Assembly (NCBI RefSeq): GCF_022397915.1
Contig: NZ_JAKEUO010000026.1
Span: 1-62,126, forward strand
Source of the DNA: Vibrio sp. Isolate34
GTDB taxonomy: Bacteria > Pseudomonadota > Gammaproteobacteria > Enterobacterales > Vibrionaceae
Length of the DNA stretch: 62,126 nt
Reading direction: 5' to 3'
The notes beneath the pieces were generated by a model. That model had not been told where the DNA came from. It did not search any database and saw nothing but the letters and a program-made list of their open reading frames with translations. Both the position numbers and the translations under genes were made by a program. Every line of letters begins with the position of its first letter. Position 1 is the stretch's first letter. Positions 26,813-36,406 of this stretch are shown here, piece by piece.

Positions 26813-28117
26813 TTATCTTTCCCAGTACGCTTCTTCTAGGCTATCTTCTCTTTCAGGAAGACCACGAGATAAACGTGGAGAGTGTTGAACCAACACTTCA
26901 TAGCTAGCACGGTTTGAATATTTACAAACTTGTGAGAAAGAAGAATAGGTCAAAAATGAATGTTGGTGCTTACTTGAGTTTGGCACGTTTTCTTTGTGGT
27001 ACTTATTCGCAGCCATATCATGTAATAAAGCTGATAAAGCTGCATCACCTGCACCATTCGTATTTTTGATTTTTTCCGGACCACCCATGTATGGCGCAAT
27101 ATGCGAATACACTTTAGTTGGGTTTTCACATAACTCTTTATGTGCAGGACGGCTAAATTCAAAACGGTTAAATTCAGCAATTGAACCTGGAAGTAGAGGC
27201 AGCGATGTTTCACGCTTCGCTGCGTCTTCCGTGTAACCCGCCATGAATAGGCCAACAGGGCCAGCAGTACATAGAACTAAGTCCACCCACTCTAGCGCTT
27301 TATCTGATGCAGCCAGCGGATCGCTTTCACCGGTTAGGGCTTCTGCTTCGTCTTCGTTCATTGCAACAACCGTTACGTGCTGCTCTAAGAAGTCTTTCCA
27401 GAATTCAGGGTCGTCTTGAATAACGAACTTAGTACCTAGTGTTAAAACAACAGGCACATCATATTTCTTCGCGTATTCGATCGCTTTCATTGTTGCTTCA
27501 GGCATAGGATCGCCAGGCTTACAACGAACTAAATAAGCGGTTAATACTAAAGCAGAAGCACTTTTGAAGATCTTTTCAGGAATGCTTTCTGGTTTTAGTT
27601 GGTTCATTTGTCCTTCGCTAATTGCGAAAGTACGTTCACCATCTTCTGTAATTAATGCAAAGCAGCGACCAATTGCGCCATCTACCCCTTGTAAATGGTT
27701 CAGATCCATTCTGCTTGATGTATTACATAAATAACGGTAACCATAGCTACCAATCTTAATATCTTGGCTCATTACACCTAATAGTGTTGAACGGTCGTCC
27801 GCCAATACTGAATAGTTGTGTAGTGTATTACCAATTGTGCCACCAGCGTATTCATTGGTAATCAGGCACTGTTCTTTTAATTCTTGATATAAAGATTCAG
27901 CGGCTTCGTCACCAATAACTAGTGAATGTCCCTTACTTAAACCGTACTTCTCAATAAGTTCAGAACTCACTTTTGCTTCAATATCCACCAAAGTTTGGTC
28001 AATACCGATAATATGAGTGCGTGACATTCTTTTACTGCTTTGAGCTTGGCTCACTAGAGGATCACGAGCGTGAACCGGAAAGTAGTGCTTTGATTTACGT
28101 TGTCCAGGGAATTTCAT
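26813..28117 (-). CDS. gsk: Inosine-guanosine kinase
   Basis: Gsk phosphorylates guanosine and inosine in purine salvage. The protein is 434 residues, the same length as E. coli Gsk, and belongs to the PfkB/ribokinase fold. The N-terminal MKFPGQRKSKHYFPVHARDP is typical of Gsk. Substrate-site residues lie in NEYAGGTIGNTLHNYSVL, and the PfkB signature with the catalytic Asp is NTNGAGDAALSALLHD near residue 355. Confidence 0.95.
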   Translation of the reverse strand: MKFPGQRKSKHYFPVHARDPLVSQAQSSKRMSRTHIIGIDQTLVDIEAKVSSELIEKYGLSKGHSLVIGDEAAESLYQELKEQCLITNEYAGGTIGNTLHNYSVLADDRSTLLGVMSQDIKIGSYGYRYLCNTSSRMDLNHLQGVDGAIGRCFALITEDGERTFAISEGQMNQLKPESIPEKIFKSASALVLTAYLVRCKPGDPMPEATMKAIEYAKKYDVPVVLTLGTKFVIQDDPEFWKDFLEQHVTVVAMNEDEAEALTGESDPLAASDKALEWVDLVLCTAGPVGLFMAGYTEDAAKRETSLPLLPGSIAEFNRFEFSRPAHKELCENPTKVYSHIAPYMGGPEKIKNTNGAGDAALSALLHDMAANKYHKENVPNSSKHQHSFLTYSSFSQVCKYSNRASYEVLVQHSPRLSRGLPEREDSLEEAYWER

Positions 28118-28219
28118 AGGGCTAGTCTAAGTCAAGGGGAAATAGGTGGCGGATTCTACCGCGCTATATTTAACGCGGCAATCTTTCAAACTATAGCAAA
28201 CGTTTGCTAGAGTATTTTT

Positions 28220-28489
28220 TTATTCGCCTTCCATAAAGCTTAAATCAGGCAGCATGCCCAAATGCTCGGCGTAACGCTTTTGATTAAACTCAGCGCCGTT
28301 TTTCATAACATCAAATACTTCGATAGCCAATGCACATGCCATTGCAGCAATCGCCTCTTCACGAGGAGTGCCTGTCATCATTAAGCGCATTAGCGTCTCT
28401 TTTACTTTTACAGGTTCGCCATCTTCAAGCTGATTTTCAATAATCTCGATCAGCTCTTCTTCTTGCATAAATTCATTTTGTTCAGACAT
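28220..28489 (-). CDS. Small conserved acidic protein of unknown function
   Basis: The 89-residue acidic protein starts MSEQNEFMQEEELIEIIENQ. Its core, VKETLMRLMMTGTPREEAIAAMACALAIEVFDVMKN, is predicted helical. It has no signal peptide or membrane segment, so it is probably cytoplasmic. I do not recognise a named function. It lies upstream of gsk on the same strand with a 102-base gap, and is divergent from mnmA. Confidence 0.7.
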   Translation of the reverse strand: MSEQNEFMQEEELIEIIENQLEDGEPVKVKETLMRLMMTGTPREEAIAAMACALAIEVFDVMKNGAEFNQKRYAEHLGMLPDLSFMEGE

Positions 28490-28693
28490 TTTTTTATCTC
28501 AGGTCTTGGATTTCGAGCGACTATGCCACATATACTTCTGACATCCTAGCGACTCACCTCGCTCTCATGCGATTCTCTAACAAAGTCAGCGCACTATTTG
28601 TGCAAATGAAACTGTGATTCCGGTCTCGGATCTGTCACGGCGTTTCTCTTTCTGTTAGAATCTGCGACCAAGTAATAGTAACGGTGTTTAGAC

Positions 28694-29830
28694 ATGTCAG
28701 ATATCAGCTCTGGAAACAGCGAAAAGAAAGTAATTGTCGGTATGTCCGGCGGTGTAGATTCGTCAGTATCGGCGTATCTTCTTCAGCAACAAGGCTATCA
28801 GGTAGAAGGCCTTTTCATGAAAAACTGGGAAGAAGACGATAACGAAGAATACTGCACGGCAGCTGAAGATCTTGCTGATGCTCAAGCGGTATGTGACAAA
28901 CTAGGTATCCACCTTCACACCATTAACTTTGCTGCAGAATACTGGGACAACGTCTTTGAATACTTCCTTGAAGAATACAAAGCAGGTCGTACGCCTAACC
29001 CAGATATCCTTTGTAACAAAGAAATCAAATTCAAAGCATTCTTAGAGTTTGCTGATGAAGTACTAGACGCAGACTACATCGCGATGGGTCACTACGTTCG
29101 TCGTACTTTCCCAACTCAAGAAGAACTTGATGCTGGCGTAAAACCAGAAATGCTACGTGGCCTAGACAGCAACAAAGACCAGAGCTATTTCCTATACACG
29201 CTAAGCTCAGATCAAGTAGCACGCAGCCTATTCCCTGTCGGTGAACTAGAGAAGCCTGAAGTTCGACGCATTGCTGAAGAGCAAGACTTGATCACCGCGA
29301 AGAAAAAAGACTCTACAGGTATCTGCTTTATTGGTGAGCGTAAATTCACTGAATTCCTAGGCAAATACCTACCAGCACAACCGGGTAACATCGAAACGCC
29401 AGAAGGCCAAGTGATTGGTCAACACCAAGGCTTGATGTACCACACACTAGGTCAACGTAAAGGCCTACATATCGGCGGCACAAAAGGCGGCGGCGGTAAT
29501 GAAGAACCATGGTTTGTTGGTGAAAAAGACCTTAAGCGTAATGTACTTATCGCAGTACAAGGTAAAGACCACCCTCTTCTGAAATCAGAAGGTTTGATCG
29601 CATCTCAACTTCATTGGGTAAATCGCACACCAATTACTGAAGTTATGACATGCACGGTAAAAACACGTTACCGTCAAACAGATATTCCTTGTACAATCAT
29701 CCCAATTGATGATGAGAACATTAAGGTTATTTTTGATGACCCACAAATCGCTGTGACCCCAGGTCAATCTGCAGTGTTCTACCAAGGCGAAGTATGTCTT
29801 GGTGGTGGTATCATCGAAAAGCGCATCTAA
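28694..29830 (+). CDS. mnmA: tRNA-specific 2-thiouridylase
   Basis: MnmA adds sulfur to the wobble uridine (s2U34) of Glu, Gln and Lys tRNAs, taking sulfur from the TusE relay. The 378-residue protein has the PP-loop GMSGGVDSS (residues 17-24) and the catalytic cysteines C107 (NPDILCNKEIKF) and C211 (STGICFIGER). It precedes hflD and purB, as in E. coli. Confidence 0.97.
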   Translation: MSDISSGNSEKKVIVGMSGGVDSSVSAYLLQQQGYQVEGLFMKNWEEDDNEEYCTAAEDLADAQAVCDKLGIHLHTINFAAEYWDNVFEYFLEEYKAGRTPNPDILCNKEIKFKAFLEFADEVLDADYIAMGHYVRRTFPTQEELDAGVKPEMLRGLDSNKDQSYFLYTLSSDQVARSLFPVGELEKPEVRRIAEEQDLITAKKKDSTGICFIGERKFTEFLGKYLPAQPGNIETPEGQVIGQHQGLMYHTLGQRKGLHIGGTKGGGGNEEPWFVGEKDLKRNVLIAVQGKDHPLLKSEGLIASQLHWVNRTPITEVMTCTVKTRYRQTDIPCTIIPIDDENIKVIFDDPQIAVTPGQSAVFYQGEVCLGGGIIEKRI

Positions 29831-29873
29831 TCAATCAAACGACAAACGATAGAAGACAACTAGGAGTTACTAC

Positions 29874-30491
29874 GTGGCTAATACACTTTATGACCGTACT
29901 ATTGCTTTCGCCGGAATTTGCCAAGCTGTGGCTTTGGTTCAACAAGTAGCGAAAGACGGCCATTGTGATAAAGATGCCTTCGAAGCTTCACTCAGTGCCA
30001 TTTTAAATACCAACCCAGCGAATACCGTGGGCGTATTTGGACGTGAAGCGAACCTAAAGCTTGGCCTTGAGTGCTTAGTAAAAGGTATCGATAGTACTCC
30101 AGCAGGTAGCGATATCACGCGTTACATAATCAGCTTGATGGCGCTTGAGCGTAAGCTGTCTTCTCGCAACGACTCTATGTCTCAGCTTAGCGACCGCATT
30201 CAAACTGCAGAACGCCAAACTGAACACTTTGATCTGTTTGACGAGCAAATGATCAGCAACCTTGCAAGTATCTACCTTGATGTTGTCAGCCCTATCGGCC
30301 CACGCATTCAGGTTTCTGGTACACCGTCTGTACTTCAACAGACATCGAGCCAACATAAGGTTCGCGCACTGCTTCTATCAGGGATTCGAAGCGCTGTGTT
30401 ATGGCGTCAAGTTGGCGGCAAACGTCGCCACCTTATCTTCGGTCGCAAGAAGATGATCGAGCAGGCTCAAATCCTACTAGCTCGAATGTGA
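29874..30491 (+). CDS. hflD: High frequency lysogenization protein HflD homolog
   Basis: HflD is a membrane-associated protein that in E. coli limits phage lambda CII and so affects lysogeny; its host role is unclear. The 205-residue protein starts at GTG 29874 with AGGAG 7 bases upstream. It shows family blocks DRTIAFAGICQAVALVQQVA and GIRSAVLWRQVGGKRRHLIFGRKKM. It sits between mnmA (43-base gap) and purB. Confidence 0.92.
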   Translation: MANTLYDRTIAFAGICQAVALVQQVAKDGHCDKDAFEASLSAILNTNPANTVGVFGREANLKLGLECLVKGIDSTPAGSDITRYIISLMALERKLSSRNDSMSQLSDRIQTAERQTEHFDLFDEQMISNLASIYLDVVSPIGPRIQVSGTPSVLQQTSSQHKVRALLLSGIRSAVLWRQVGGKRRHLIFGRKKMIEQAQILLARM

Positions 30492-30498
30492 TTTATTA

Positions 30499-30518
30499 GC
30501 TCGCGCCTCGTCGCGAGC
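30499..30518 (+). terminator. Terminator after hflD
   Basis: GCTCGCG pairs with CGCGAGC around a 6-base loop and is followed by TTGTTTTTTG. Confidence 0.85.
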
Positions 30519-30634
30519 TTGTTTTTTGTATCAACACAACTCTCACGCAAACGATTGCGCAATGTGCGTGACAATTGAGATTGTTACTGGTATAAACCTC
30601 TCAAAATTTAGAAAACTCAATTCAGGAGAACACC

Positions 30635-32005
30635 ATGGAACTGTCAGCATTGACTGCTGTTTCACCAGTAGACGGCCGTTACGGAAGTAAGACTATTGCA
30701 TTACGCAGCATCTTTAGTGAGTTTGGACTACTAAAGTACCGCTCTATCGTTGAAATTCGTTGGTTACAAAAGCTTGCAGCTACTGATGCAATCAAAGAAG
30801 TACCAGCGTTCAGTGCAGAAGCTAACCAGTTTCTTGATGAACTAGCCGCTAACTTCAGCGAAGAAGACGCTCTACGTATCAAAGAGATCGAGCGCACAAC
30901 AAACCACGACGTAAAAGCGGTTGAGTACTTCTTGAAAGAGAAAGTTGCGGGCGTTCCTGAGCTTCACGCAGTTAACGAATTCATTCACTTTGCATGTACT
31001 TCTGAAGACATCAACAACACATCTCACGCGCTTATGCTTAAAGAAGCTCGTGACACAGTGATTCTTCCAGAAATTCGTAACGTAATCGATGCTATCAAAG
31101 CACTTGCGAACGAGTACCGTGATATTCCTCTACTGTCTCGTACACACGGCCAGCCAGCTTCTCCTTCTACTATGGGTAAAGAGATGGCTAACGTTGCGTA
31201 CCGTATGGAACGTCAATACAAGCAAATCGAAAGCGTTGAGATCCTAGCGAAAATCAACGGCGCGGTAGGCAACTACAACGCACACCTTTCTGCATACCCA
31301 GAAGTTGAATGGCACCAGTTCTCTGAAGAGTTCATCACTGAATCTCTTGGCGTAACTTGGAACCCTTACACAACTCAAATCGAACCTCACGATTACATCG
31401 CAGAGCTATTCGACGCAGTTGCTCGTTTCAACACGATTCTTCTAGACTTCGACCGTGACGTTTGGGGCTACATCGCTCTTGGTCACTTCAAGCAGAAGAC
31501 TATCGCTGGCGAAATCGGTTCTTCTACAATGCCGCATAAAGTTAACCCAATTGACTTCGAAAACTCTGAAGGCAACCTTGGTCTAGCTAACGCTGTATTT
31601 GGTCACCTAGCACAGAAACTTCCAGTTTCTCGCTGGCAACGTGACCTAACTGACTCTACGGTTCTTCGTAACCTAGGTGTTGGTGTTGGCTACGCAATCA
31701 TTGCATACACTTCAACGCTGAAAGGTATTAGCAAGCTAGAAGTTAACCGTGAAGCACTACTTGCTGAACTGGACAAGAACTGGGAAGTTCTTGCTGAACC
31801 AGTACAGACAGTAATGCGTCGTTACGGCATCGAGAAGCCATACGAGAAGCTTAAAGAGCTAACTCGTGGTAAGCGTGTAGACGGCGAAGGCATGCGTGCA
31901 TTCATCGATGGTCTAGAAATCCCTGCAGACGAGAAAGTTCGTCTGAAAGAGATGACTCCAGCGAACTACATCGGTCAAGCAATCGAGCTAACTGACAAGC
32001 TGTAA
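30635..32005 (+). CDS. purB: Adenylosuccinate lyase
   Basis: PurB cleaves SAICAR and adenylosuccinate, releasing fumarate in purine and AMP synthesis. The 456-residue protein has the fumarase/aspartase signature GSSTMPHKVNPIDFEN with the flexible catalytic loop, the conserved SRTHGQPASPSTMG histidine region and CTSEDINN. CAGGAGAACACC precedes the ATG. Confidence 0.97.
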   Translation: MELSALTAVSPVDGRYGSKTIALRSIFSEFGLLKYRSIVEIRWLQKLAATDAIKEVPAFSAEANQFLDELAANFSEEDALRIKEIERTTNHDVKAVEYFLKEKVAGVPELHAVNEFIHFACTSEDINNTSHALMLKEARDTVILPEIRNVIDAIKALANEYRDIPLLSRTHGQPASPSTMGKEMANVAYRMERQYKQIESVEILAKINGAVGNYNAHLSAYPEVEWHQFSEEFITESLGVTWNPYTTQIEPHDYIAELFDAVARFNTILLDFDRDVWGYIALGHFKQKTIAGEIGSSTMPHKVNPIDFENSEGNLGLANAVFGHLAQKLPVSRWQRDLTDSTVLRNLGVGVGYAIIAYTSTLKGISKLEVNREALLAELDKNWEVLAEPVQTVMRRYGIEKPYEKLKELTRGKRVDGEGMRAFIDGLEIPADEKVRLKEMTPANYIGQAIELTDKL

Positions 32006-32034
32006 GATTCGATTTTCGAATTGCAGAATAGACT

Positions 32035-32060
32035 AAGGCTTCCCATGTGGAAGCCTTTTT
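32035..32060 (+). terminator. Terminator of purB
   Basis: AAGGCTTCC pairs with GGAAGCCTT around CATGT and enters a T-run. Confidence 0.88.
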
Positions 32061-32177
32061 ATTGCGCGAAACTAAATCTATCGACACAAGAGTCGTAAGC
32101 ATAAAAACACCAAGTCTTCTCCAACTGACCTACTCGCCCCCTACTGATTCAATGTAATCACCTAGCGACAGCTGCAC

Positions 32178-32217
32178 CTCATATCTCATCTCTCATCTCT
32201 CATCTCTCATATCTCAT
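32178..32217. repeat. Heptamer tandem repeat (CTCATCT)n
   Basis: The order is CTCATAT, three copies of CTCATCT, CTCATAT and a partial CTCAT. It is non-coding and could vary in copy number by slippage. Confidence 0.85.
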
Positions 32218-32252
32218 GTATCAACACTTGTTATCTTAAACGCCAAGATCAA

Positions 32253-32276
32253 AAAAGGCCTCCCGATGGAAGCCTT
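32253..32276 (-). terminator. Terminator of htpX
   Basis: On the minus strand AAAGGCTTCC pairs with GGGAGGCCTTT (one G-T pair) and runs into six T residues. Confidence 0.82.
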
Positions 32277-32319
32277 TAGATTATTCTTATCGACTAGCGA
32301 TGACTAATCGTATTAGACA

Positions 32320-33183
32320 TTACATGTTACGTAGAGACGCAATACGCTTATCTAGTGGTGGGTGGCTCATTAGTAGTTCAGTAAGAGATTTCTTACCGTT
32401 GATGCCAAACGCCATCATAGAACCTTCTAGCTGTGGCTCGTGGCTCACTTTTAGACGCTCTAGCGCTGCAATCATCTTCTCTTTGCCTACCAAGTGCGCA
32501 GCACCTGCATCGGCATGGAATTCACGATGACGGCTGTACCACATCGTAATGAAGCTTGCCAAGAAACCAAATACCAATTCCAGCACCATAGATACACCGA
32601 AGTACACCATCATGTTGCTGCCACCCTCTTCTTCGTTGTCATTCGACGCAACAATGTTCGCGATGAAACGAGAAAGGAAGATAACGAACGTGTTCACAAC
32701 GCCTTGCATTAGCGTCATTGTCACCATGTCGCCGTTTGCGATGTGGCTAACTTCATGCGCTAATACCGCTTCAGCTTCGTCACGTGTCATGTTGTGTAGC
32801 AGGCCTGTTGATACCGCTACCAATGAATCATCACGCTTAGCGCCGGTTGCGAATGCGTTGATGTCTGGTGAATCGTAGATCGCCACTGTTGGCATACCAA
32901 TACCAACTTGTTGAGCTTGACGGCTTACCGTCTCCATCAACCAATGTTCTGTTTCATTACGTGGGCTTTCAATGACTATGCCGCCAACTGAGCGCAGCGC
33001 CATTTTCTTTGACATCATTAATGAAATGAATGAGCCGCCAAAACCAAATACCGCAGCCATTAACAGCAAGCCTGAGAGGCTTCCTGGTTGCATACCTGTC
33101 ACTGCGTATACAATATTAAGAACAACACTTAGAACCAATACAACCGCAAGGTTGGTTGCAAGGAACAACATTACTCGCTTCAT
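32320..33183 (-). CDS. htpX: Membrane zinc protease HtpX
   Basis: HtpX is an inner-membrane M48 metalloprotease that degrades misfolded membrane proteins. The 287-residue protein has two N-terminal membrane helices (about 5-28 and 35-56) and the zinc site HEVSH (H143, E144, H147). Two more hydrophobic segments lie at about 160-180 and 195-217, followed by the third ligand region REFHADAGAAHL. The ORF length is normal. Confidence 0.95.
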   Translation of the reverse strand: MKRVMLFLATNLAVVLVLSVVLNIVYAVTGMQPGSLSGLLLMAAVFGFGGSFISLMMSKKMALRSVGGIVIESPRNETEHWLMETVSRQAQQVGIGMPTVAIYDSPDINAFATGAKRDDSLVAVSTGLLHNMTRDEAEAVLAHEVSHIANGDMVTMTLMQGVVNTFVIFLSRFIANIVASNDNEEEGGSNMMVYFGVSMVLELVFGFLASFITMWYSRHREFHADAGAAHLVGKEKMIAALERLKVSHEPQLEGSMMAFGINGKKSLTELLMSHPPLDKRIASLRNM

Positions 33184-33458
33184 TACTTATCTCCGCATGA
33201 AAGCTGTTTTTATCAAACTTATTGTTATAGGCAAGGCAGACAGCAATTTATTCCAACCTTGAGACTTATACTTACTTATACATATAGTCTTAGATTAAGA
33301 AAACAAGGTTAAGCATTAAATTGCAACATTTGATTACGGGAGTGGTTCATTTCTCAATCGTCCATTAGACCTAAGTAGTATGGTTAACCACCAGCGATCC
33401 GTTTAGAGTGTCAGTCAATTACTGTATTGGCTAGTTCATGGAACAAAAGGAAAGGATC

Positions 33459-33626
33459 ATGGTTGAAGGTACTAACACTCAAATGGCTATCGATTTACTG
33501 TGCTGTCACCTAGGGATTACTGAAGAAGAAGCAAAGAAACAGATCGGTATTCTTACGCCACAAGCAGCGCAAACCAATATAACAGAGACACAACAAGCAC
33601 TAATGGGACTTACAAAAGAACATTGA
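33459..33626 (+). CDS. Small hypothetical protein
   Basis: The 55-residue frame starts at ATG 33459 (MVEGTNTQMAIDLLCCHLGI), 7 bases after AAAAGGA; an in-frame ATG at 33438 is less well placed. It has a predicted amphipathic helix with EEEAKKQIGIL. A clear terminator follows directly, which supports a real transcript. I do not recognise the family. Confidence 0.6.
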   Translation: MVEGTNTQMAIDLLCCHLGITEEEAKKQIGILTPQAAQTNITETQQALMGLTKEH

Positions 33627-33660
33627 TCCCAAGCTTAACTCTACACAGGCTTAAAATAGC

Positions 33661-33686
33661 AAAAGGGCTGCAATCGCAGCCCTTTT
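33661..33686. terminator. Bidirectional terminator between the small gene and bioD
   Basis: AAAAGGGCTGC pairs with GCAGCCCTTTT around AATC. It lies 24 bases past the bioD stop on the other strand. Confidence 0.9.
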
Positions 33687-33710
33687 CTTATTTCTCGTAT
33701 AACTTGAGAA

Positions 33711-34394
33711 TTAAAGCTCAAGCAATGGCTGTACATTAATGTACTTACCAATATTTTTAGACTTCGCTTTTGGTACGTAAGGGATCTCACCTAACTTTGG
33801 CGCACCTAGCTTATCTTCAAGCATCGCAATAATATCAGCGTAGTGCTCAGTGCCTGGATTAATACGGTTTGCTACCCAACCAACTAAGTTTAATCCGTCA
33901 GCACGAATCGCTTCAGCAGTTAGCAGAGCATGGCTCAAACAACCCAGCTTAATACCAACGGTCAATACAACTGGAAGTTGCTCTTTCTTGACCCAGCTAG
34001 ACAAGTATTCGTCATCTGAAACAGGCACACGCCAGCCACCTGCACCTTCAACTAGAACGATGTCCGAGTGTTGCTTATGCTCGTCTAATTTCGCCGATAA
34101 TACCGCTTCATCAATCACGACACCGTCATGCTTAGCTGCGATGTGAGGTGATGATGGTAGTAGCAACGCGTACGGGTTCACGTCTTCGTAAGCAATATCT
34201 TGCGTCGCCGCTTCTTGAAGATGAAGCGCATCACTGTTACGTAACCCTTCAGGGTATTGTTCACACCCTGCAGCAACTGGCTTGTAGCCAATTGTTGATA
34301 AATCTTGTGCGGCCAAAGCTTGAAGAATCGCTTTTGAAACCACAGTTTTTCCCACTTCGGTATCCGTACCTGCAATGAATAATGCATCAATCAT
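33711..34394 (-). CDS. bioD: Dethiobiotin synthetase
   Basis: BioD closes the ureido ring of dethiobiotin using ATP and CO2. The start at 34394 (MIDALFIAGTDTEVGKT) makes a 4-base ATGA overlap with bioC and gives 227 residues; the longer frame from 34415 is unlikely. The P-loop is GTDTEVGKT, and the catalytic lysine region YKPVAAG and VEGAGGWRVP are present. Confidence 0.95.
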   Translation of the reverse strand: MIDALFIAGTDTEVGKTVVSKAILQALAAQDLSTIGYKPVAAGCEQYPEGLRNSDALHLQEAATQDIAYEDVNPYALLLPSSPHIAAKHDGVVIDEAVLSAKLDEHKQHSDIVLVEGAGGWRVPVSDDEYLSSWVKKEQLPVVLTVGIKLGCLSHALLTAEAIRADGLNLVGWVANRINPGTEHYADIIAMLEDKLGAPKLGEIPYVPKAKSKNIGKYINVQPLLEL

Positions 34395-35194
34395 AATTGA
34401 ATAACCCCTAAACAAACTTGATATGTTGCTGGTAAGAAACCTTGATGGTTTTTAAACTCTCGATATTCCCGTTCAACAAGCTGCATCATACGGCGACTTG
34501 TTAAACCTTGTGAGCGACCACTTACGTGATTAGCGCCAATGCCTTTAAGGTCGCGCATCAGTTCAAACGCAGTATCGTACCAAACGGTGATGGTGGGCAA
34601 GTCTAGTTGATGAGCAGTACAGCTAGATTGCGCTAACGCAATTTTTACCTGATTGATTGTAATAAAATGGTTAACGTGTTGATGTGCGTCAATTTTTGAC
34701 CATGACTTTTCCAGCTCAAACAGTGACCCATCAAGCAAAGTTGAGAAAATTACACGTCCACCAGTCGCTGTAACACGCTTCATCTCTTTCAAAGGCGACG
34801 ATAAATCATCACACCATTGCAACGCTAAGCTTGAAAAAACGATGTCGAAACATCCATCTTCAAACGGCAATTGTTCAGCGTCAGCTTGTTGATATAAAGC
34901 GACCAATGAGCCGCAGCGTTGTTCTGCCGCTTTTAACATTCCAATAGATAGGTCAGCACACACTACCTCAGCACCACGCTTCGCTATCTGTTCGGAGAAA
35001 TAACCCGTACCACAACCTAAATCGAGCACCTTTAAACCTGAGAGGTCGGTTGGTAACTTATCCAGTAATCGGTGGCCGACATCGCGCTGAAACTCAGCGT
35101 GTTTGTCATAGGTTGTTGCTGCTTTACCGAAAGCTTCGGCAATCGCATTCTTATCTTGGCCTACGTAATTATGCACGACTGCTTCTTGTGACAT
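34391..35194 (-). CDS. bioC: Malonyl-ACP O-methyltransferase
   Basis: BioC methylates malonyl-ACP so that fatty-acid enzymes can build the pimeloyl chain of biotin. The 267-residue class I methyltransferase has the SAM motif VLDLGCGTGYFSEQIA, then ADLSIGML and FDIVFSSLALQWCDD. It abuts bioF and overlaps bioD. No bioH gene is seen nearby, so the pimeloyl-ester hydrolase must be elsewhere. Confidence 0.95.
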   Translation of the reverse strand: MSQEAVVHNYVGQDKNAIAEAFGKAATTYDKHAEFQRDVGHRLLDKLPTDLSGLKVLDLGCGTGYFSEQIAKRGAEVVCADLSIGMLKAAEQRCGSLVALYQQADAEQLPFEDGCFDIVFSSLALQWCDDLSSPLKEMKRVTATGGRVIFSTLLDGSLFELEKSWSKIDAHQHVNHFITINQVKIALAQSSCTAHQLDLPTITVWYDTAFELMRDLKGIGANHVSGRSQGLTSRRMMQLVEREYREFKNHQGFLPATYQVCLGVIQL

Positions 35195-36406
35195 TTACTT
35201 AGCCTCATTATTTATTTCGGTGTTAGTTTCACTATTCGATTCAAAGCTTGATTCAAGATTTGTTTCTACTGCATGACGTAACGAACGGGTTAACTGAAGG
35301 ATCTGCTTTTGAGCGTGACTGGCGGTTAACGTAATACGCAGACGCGCTGTCCCAGTCGGAACCGTGGGTGGCCTAATTGCAGTAACCCAAACTTGGTTAC
35401 GCTTTAATTCTTCAGCAACGGAGAGCGCAGCCTGAGCTTCACCGATCACAAACGGCTTAATCGGAGTCTGAGTATCAACAAAACCTTGTACGCCATTCAT
35501 CTGCGCTGCATAGAGAGCCCCTAACTCGGTTAGCTTCTCACGACGCCACTCTTGCGTTTGAATCATCTGACACGCATGAGACAAAGCCACCGCTTGTGCA
35601 GGTGGCATTGCCGTCGAATACACATGATGACGAGCAAATTGAGTTAAGTAGTCACCCACTTCTGATGAACACAAAATCGCAGCACCAGATAGGCCAAATG
35701 CTTTACCAAAGGTCACCACCAAGATATCAGGCGTTATTTGCGAAGCGTTGCAGCTCCCCGCCCCTTTATCACCCAATACGCCAATACCGTGTGCATCATC
35801 AACCGCGAGCCAACTGTCGTATTGATGAGTCAGGTTAGATATCTGGCAGAGAGGCGCTTGATCGCCGTCCATGCTGAACACACCTTCCGTCACAACCAAG
35901 GATTGTGGAGAACGGCTCAGTAACGACTCCAGATGTTGCGTGTCGTTATGCTTAAAACGTTTCATTGTTGCAGGAGAAAGCATCCCCGCTTCCATCAAAG
36001 AAGCGTGGTTAAGTTTGTCTTGCAGTAATGAGTCGTCTTTTTCGAGCAGAGAAAACAACAAGGCTTGATTGGCACTGAAACCAGAGCTAAACAGAATGGC
36101 ACGTTCGAAGCCAAGCCATTCACACAGCAGAGCCTCTAAGTTTCGATGAGCTGGACTAAAGCCTGTAACCAATGGCGATGCCGCACTTCCAGCACCATAT
36201 TGGGAAAGACCTGTTTGCCATGCATCGACCAGTTCAGGATCGTTCGCCAGACCTAAATAATCATTACTCGAAAAATTGATGAAACTAGAACCTTCGCTAT
36301 TGAGCAAAGGACTATTGCTGTTTTCTAGCACCTTGAGTTGACGAGTCAACCCTTGCTCATGGCGATGAACAAGGGCTTCTTTAATGCGAGCTTTAAACAG
36401 TGGCAT
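35195..36406 (-). CDS. bioF: 8-amino-7-oxononanoate synthase
   Basis: BioF condenses pimeloyl thioester with alanine, using PLP. I chose the start at 36406 (MPLFKARIKEALVHRHEQG), which gives 403 residues and a 14-base overlap with bioB; the frame extends 12 codons further. Key sites are SNDYLGLA, VDDAHGIGVLG and the PLP lysine in VVTFGKAFGLSGAA. A run of Glu/Asn/Ser at the C-terminus is a lineage-specific tail. Confidence 0.94.
   Translation of the reverse strand: MPLFKARIKEALVHRHEQGLTRQLKVLENSNSPLLNSEGSSFINFSSNDYLGLANDPELVDAWQTGLSQYGAGSAASPLVTGFSPAHRNLEALLCEWLGFERAILFSSGFSANQALLFSLLEKDDSLLQDKLNHASLMEAGMLSPATMKRFKHNDTQHLESLLSRSPQSLVVTEGVFSMDGDQAPLCQISNLTHQYDSWLAVDDAHGIGVLGDKGAGSCNASQITPDILVVTFGKAFGLSGAAILCSSEVGDYLTQFARHHVYSTAMPPAQAVALSHACQMIQTQEWRREKLTELGALYAAQMNGVQGFVDTQTPIKPFVIGEAQAALSVAEELKRNQVWVTAIRPPTVPTGTARLRITLTASHAQKQILQLTRSLRHAVETNLESSFESNSETNTEINNEAK

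Larger units (their letters stand above)
32061..32319. other. Gap between convergent purB and htpX
   Basis: It holds heptamer tandem repeats and the htpX terminator. I see no gene. Confidence 0.5.
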
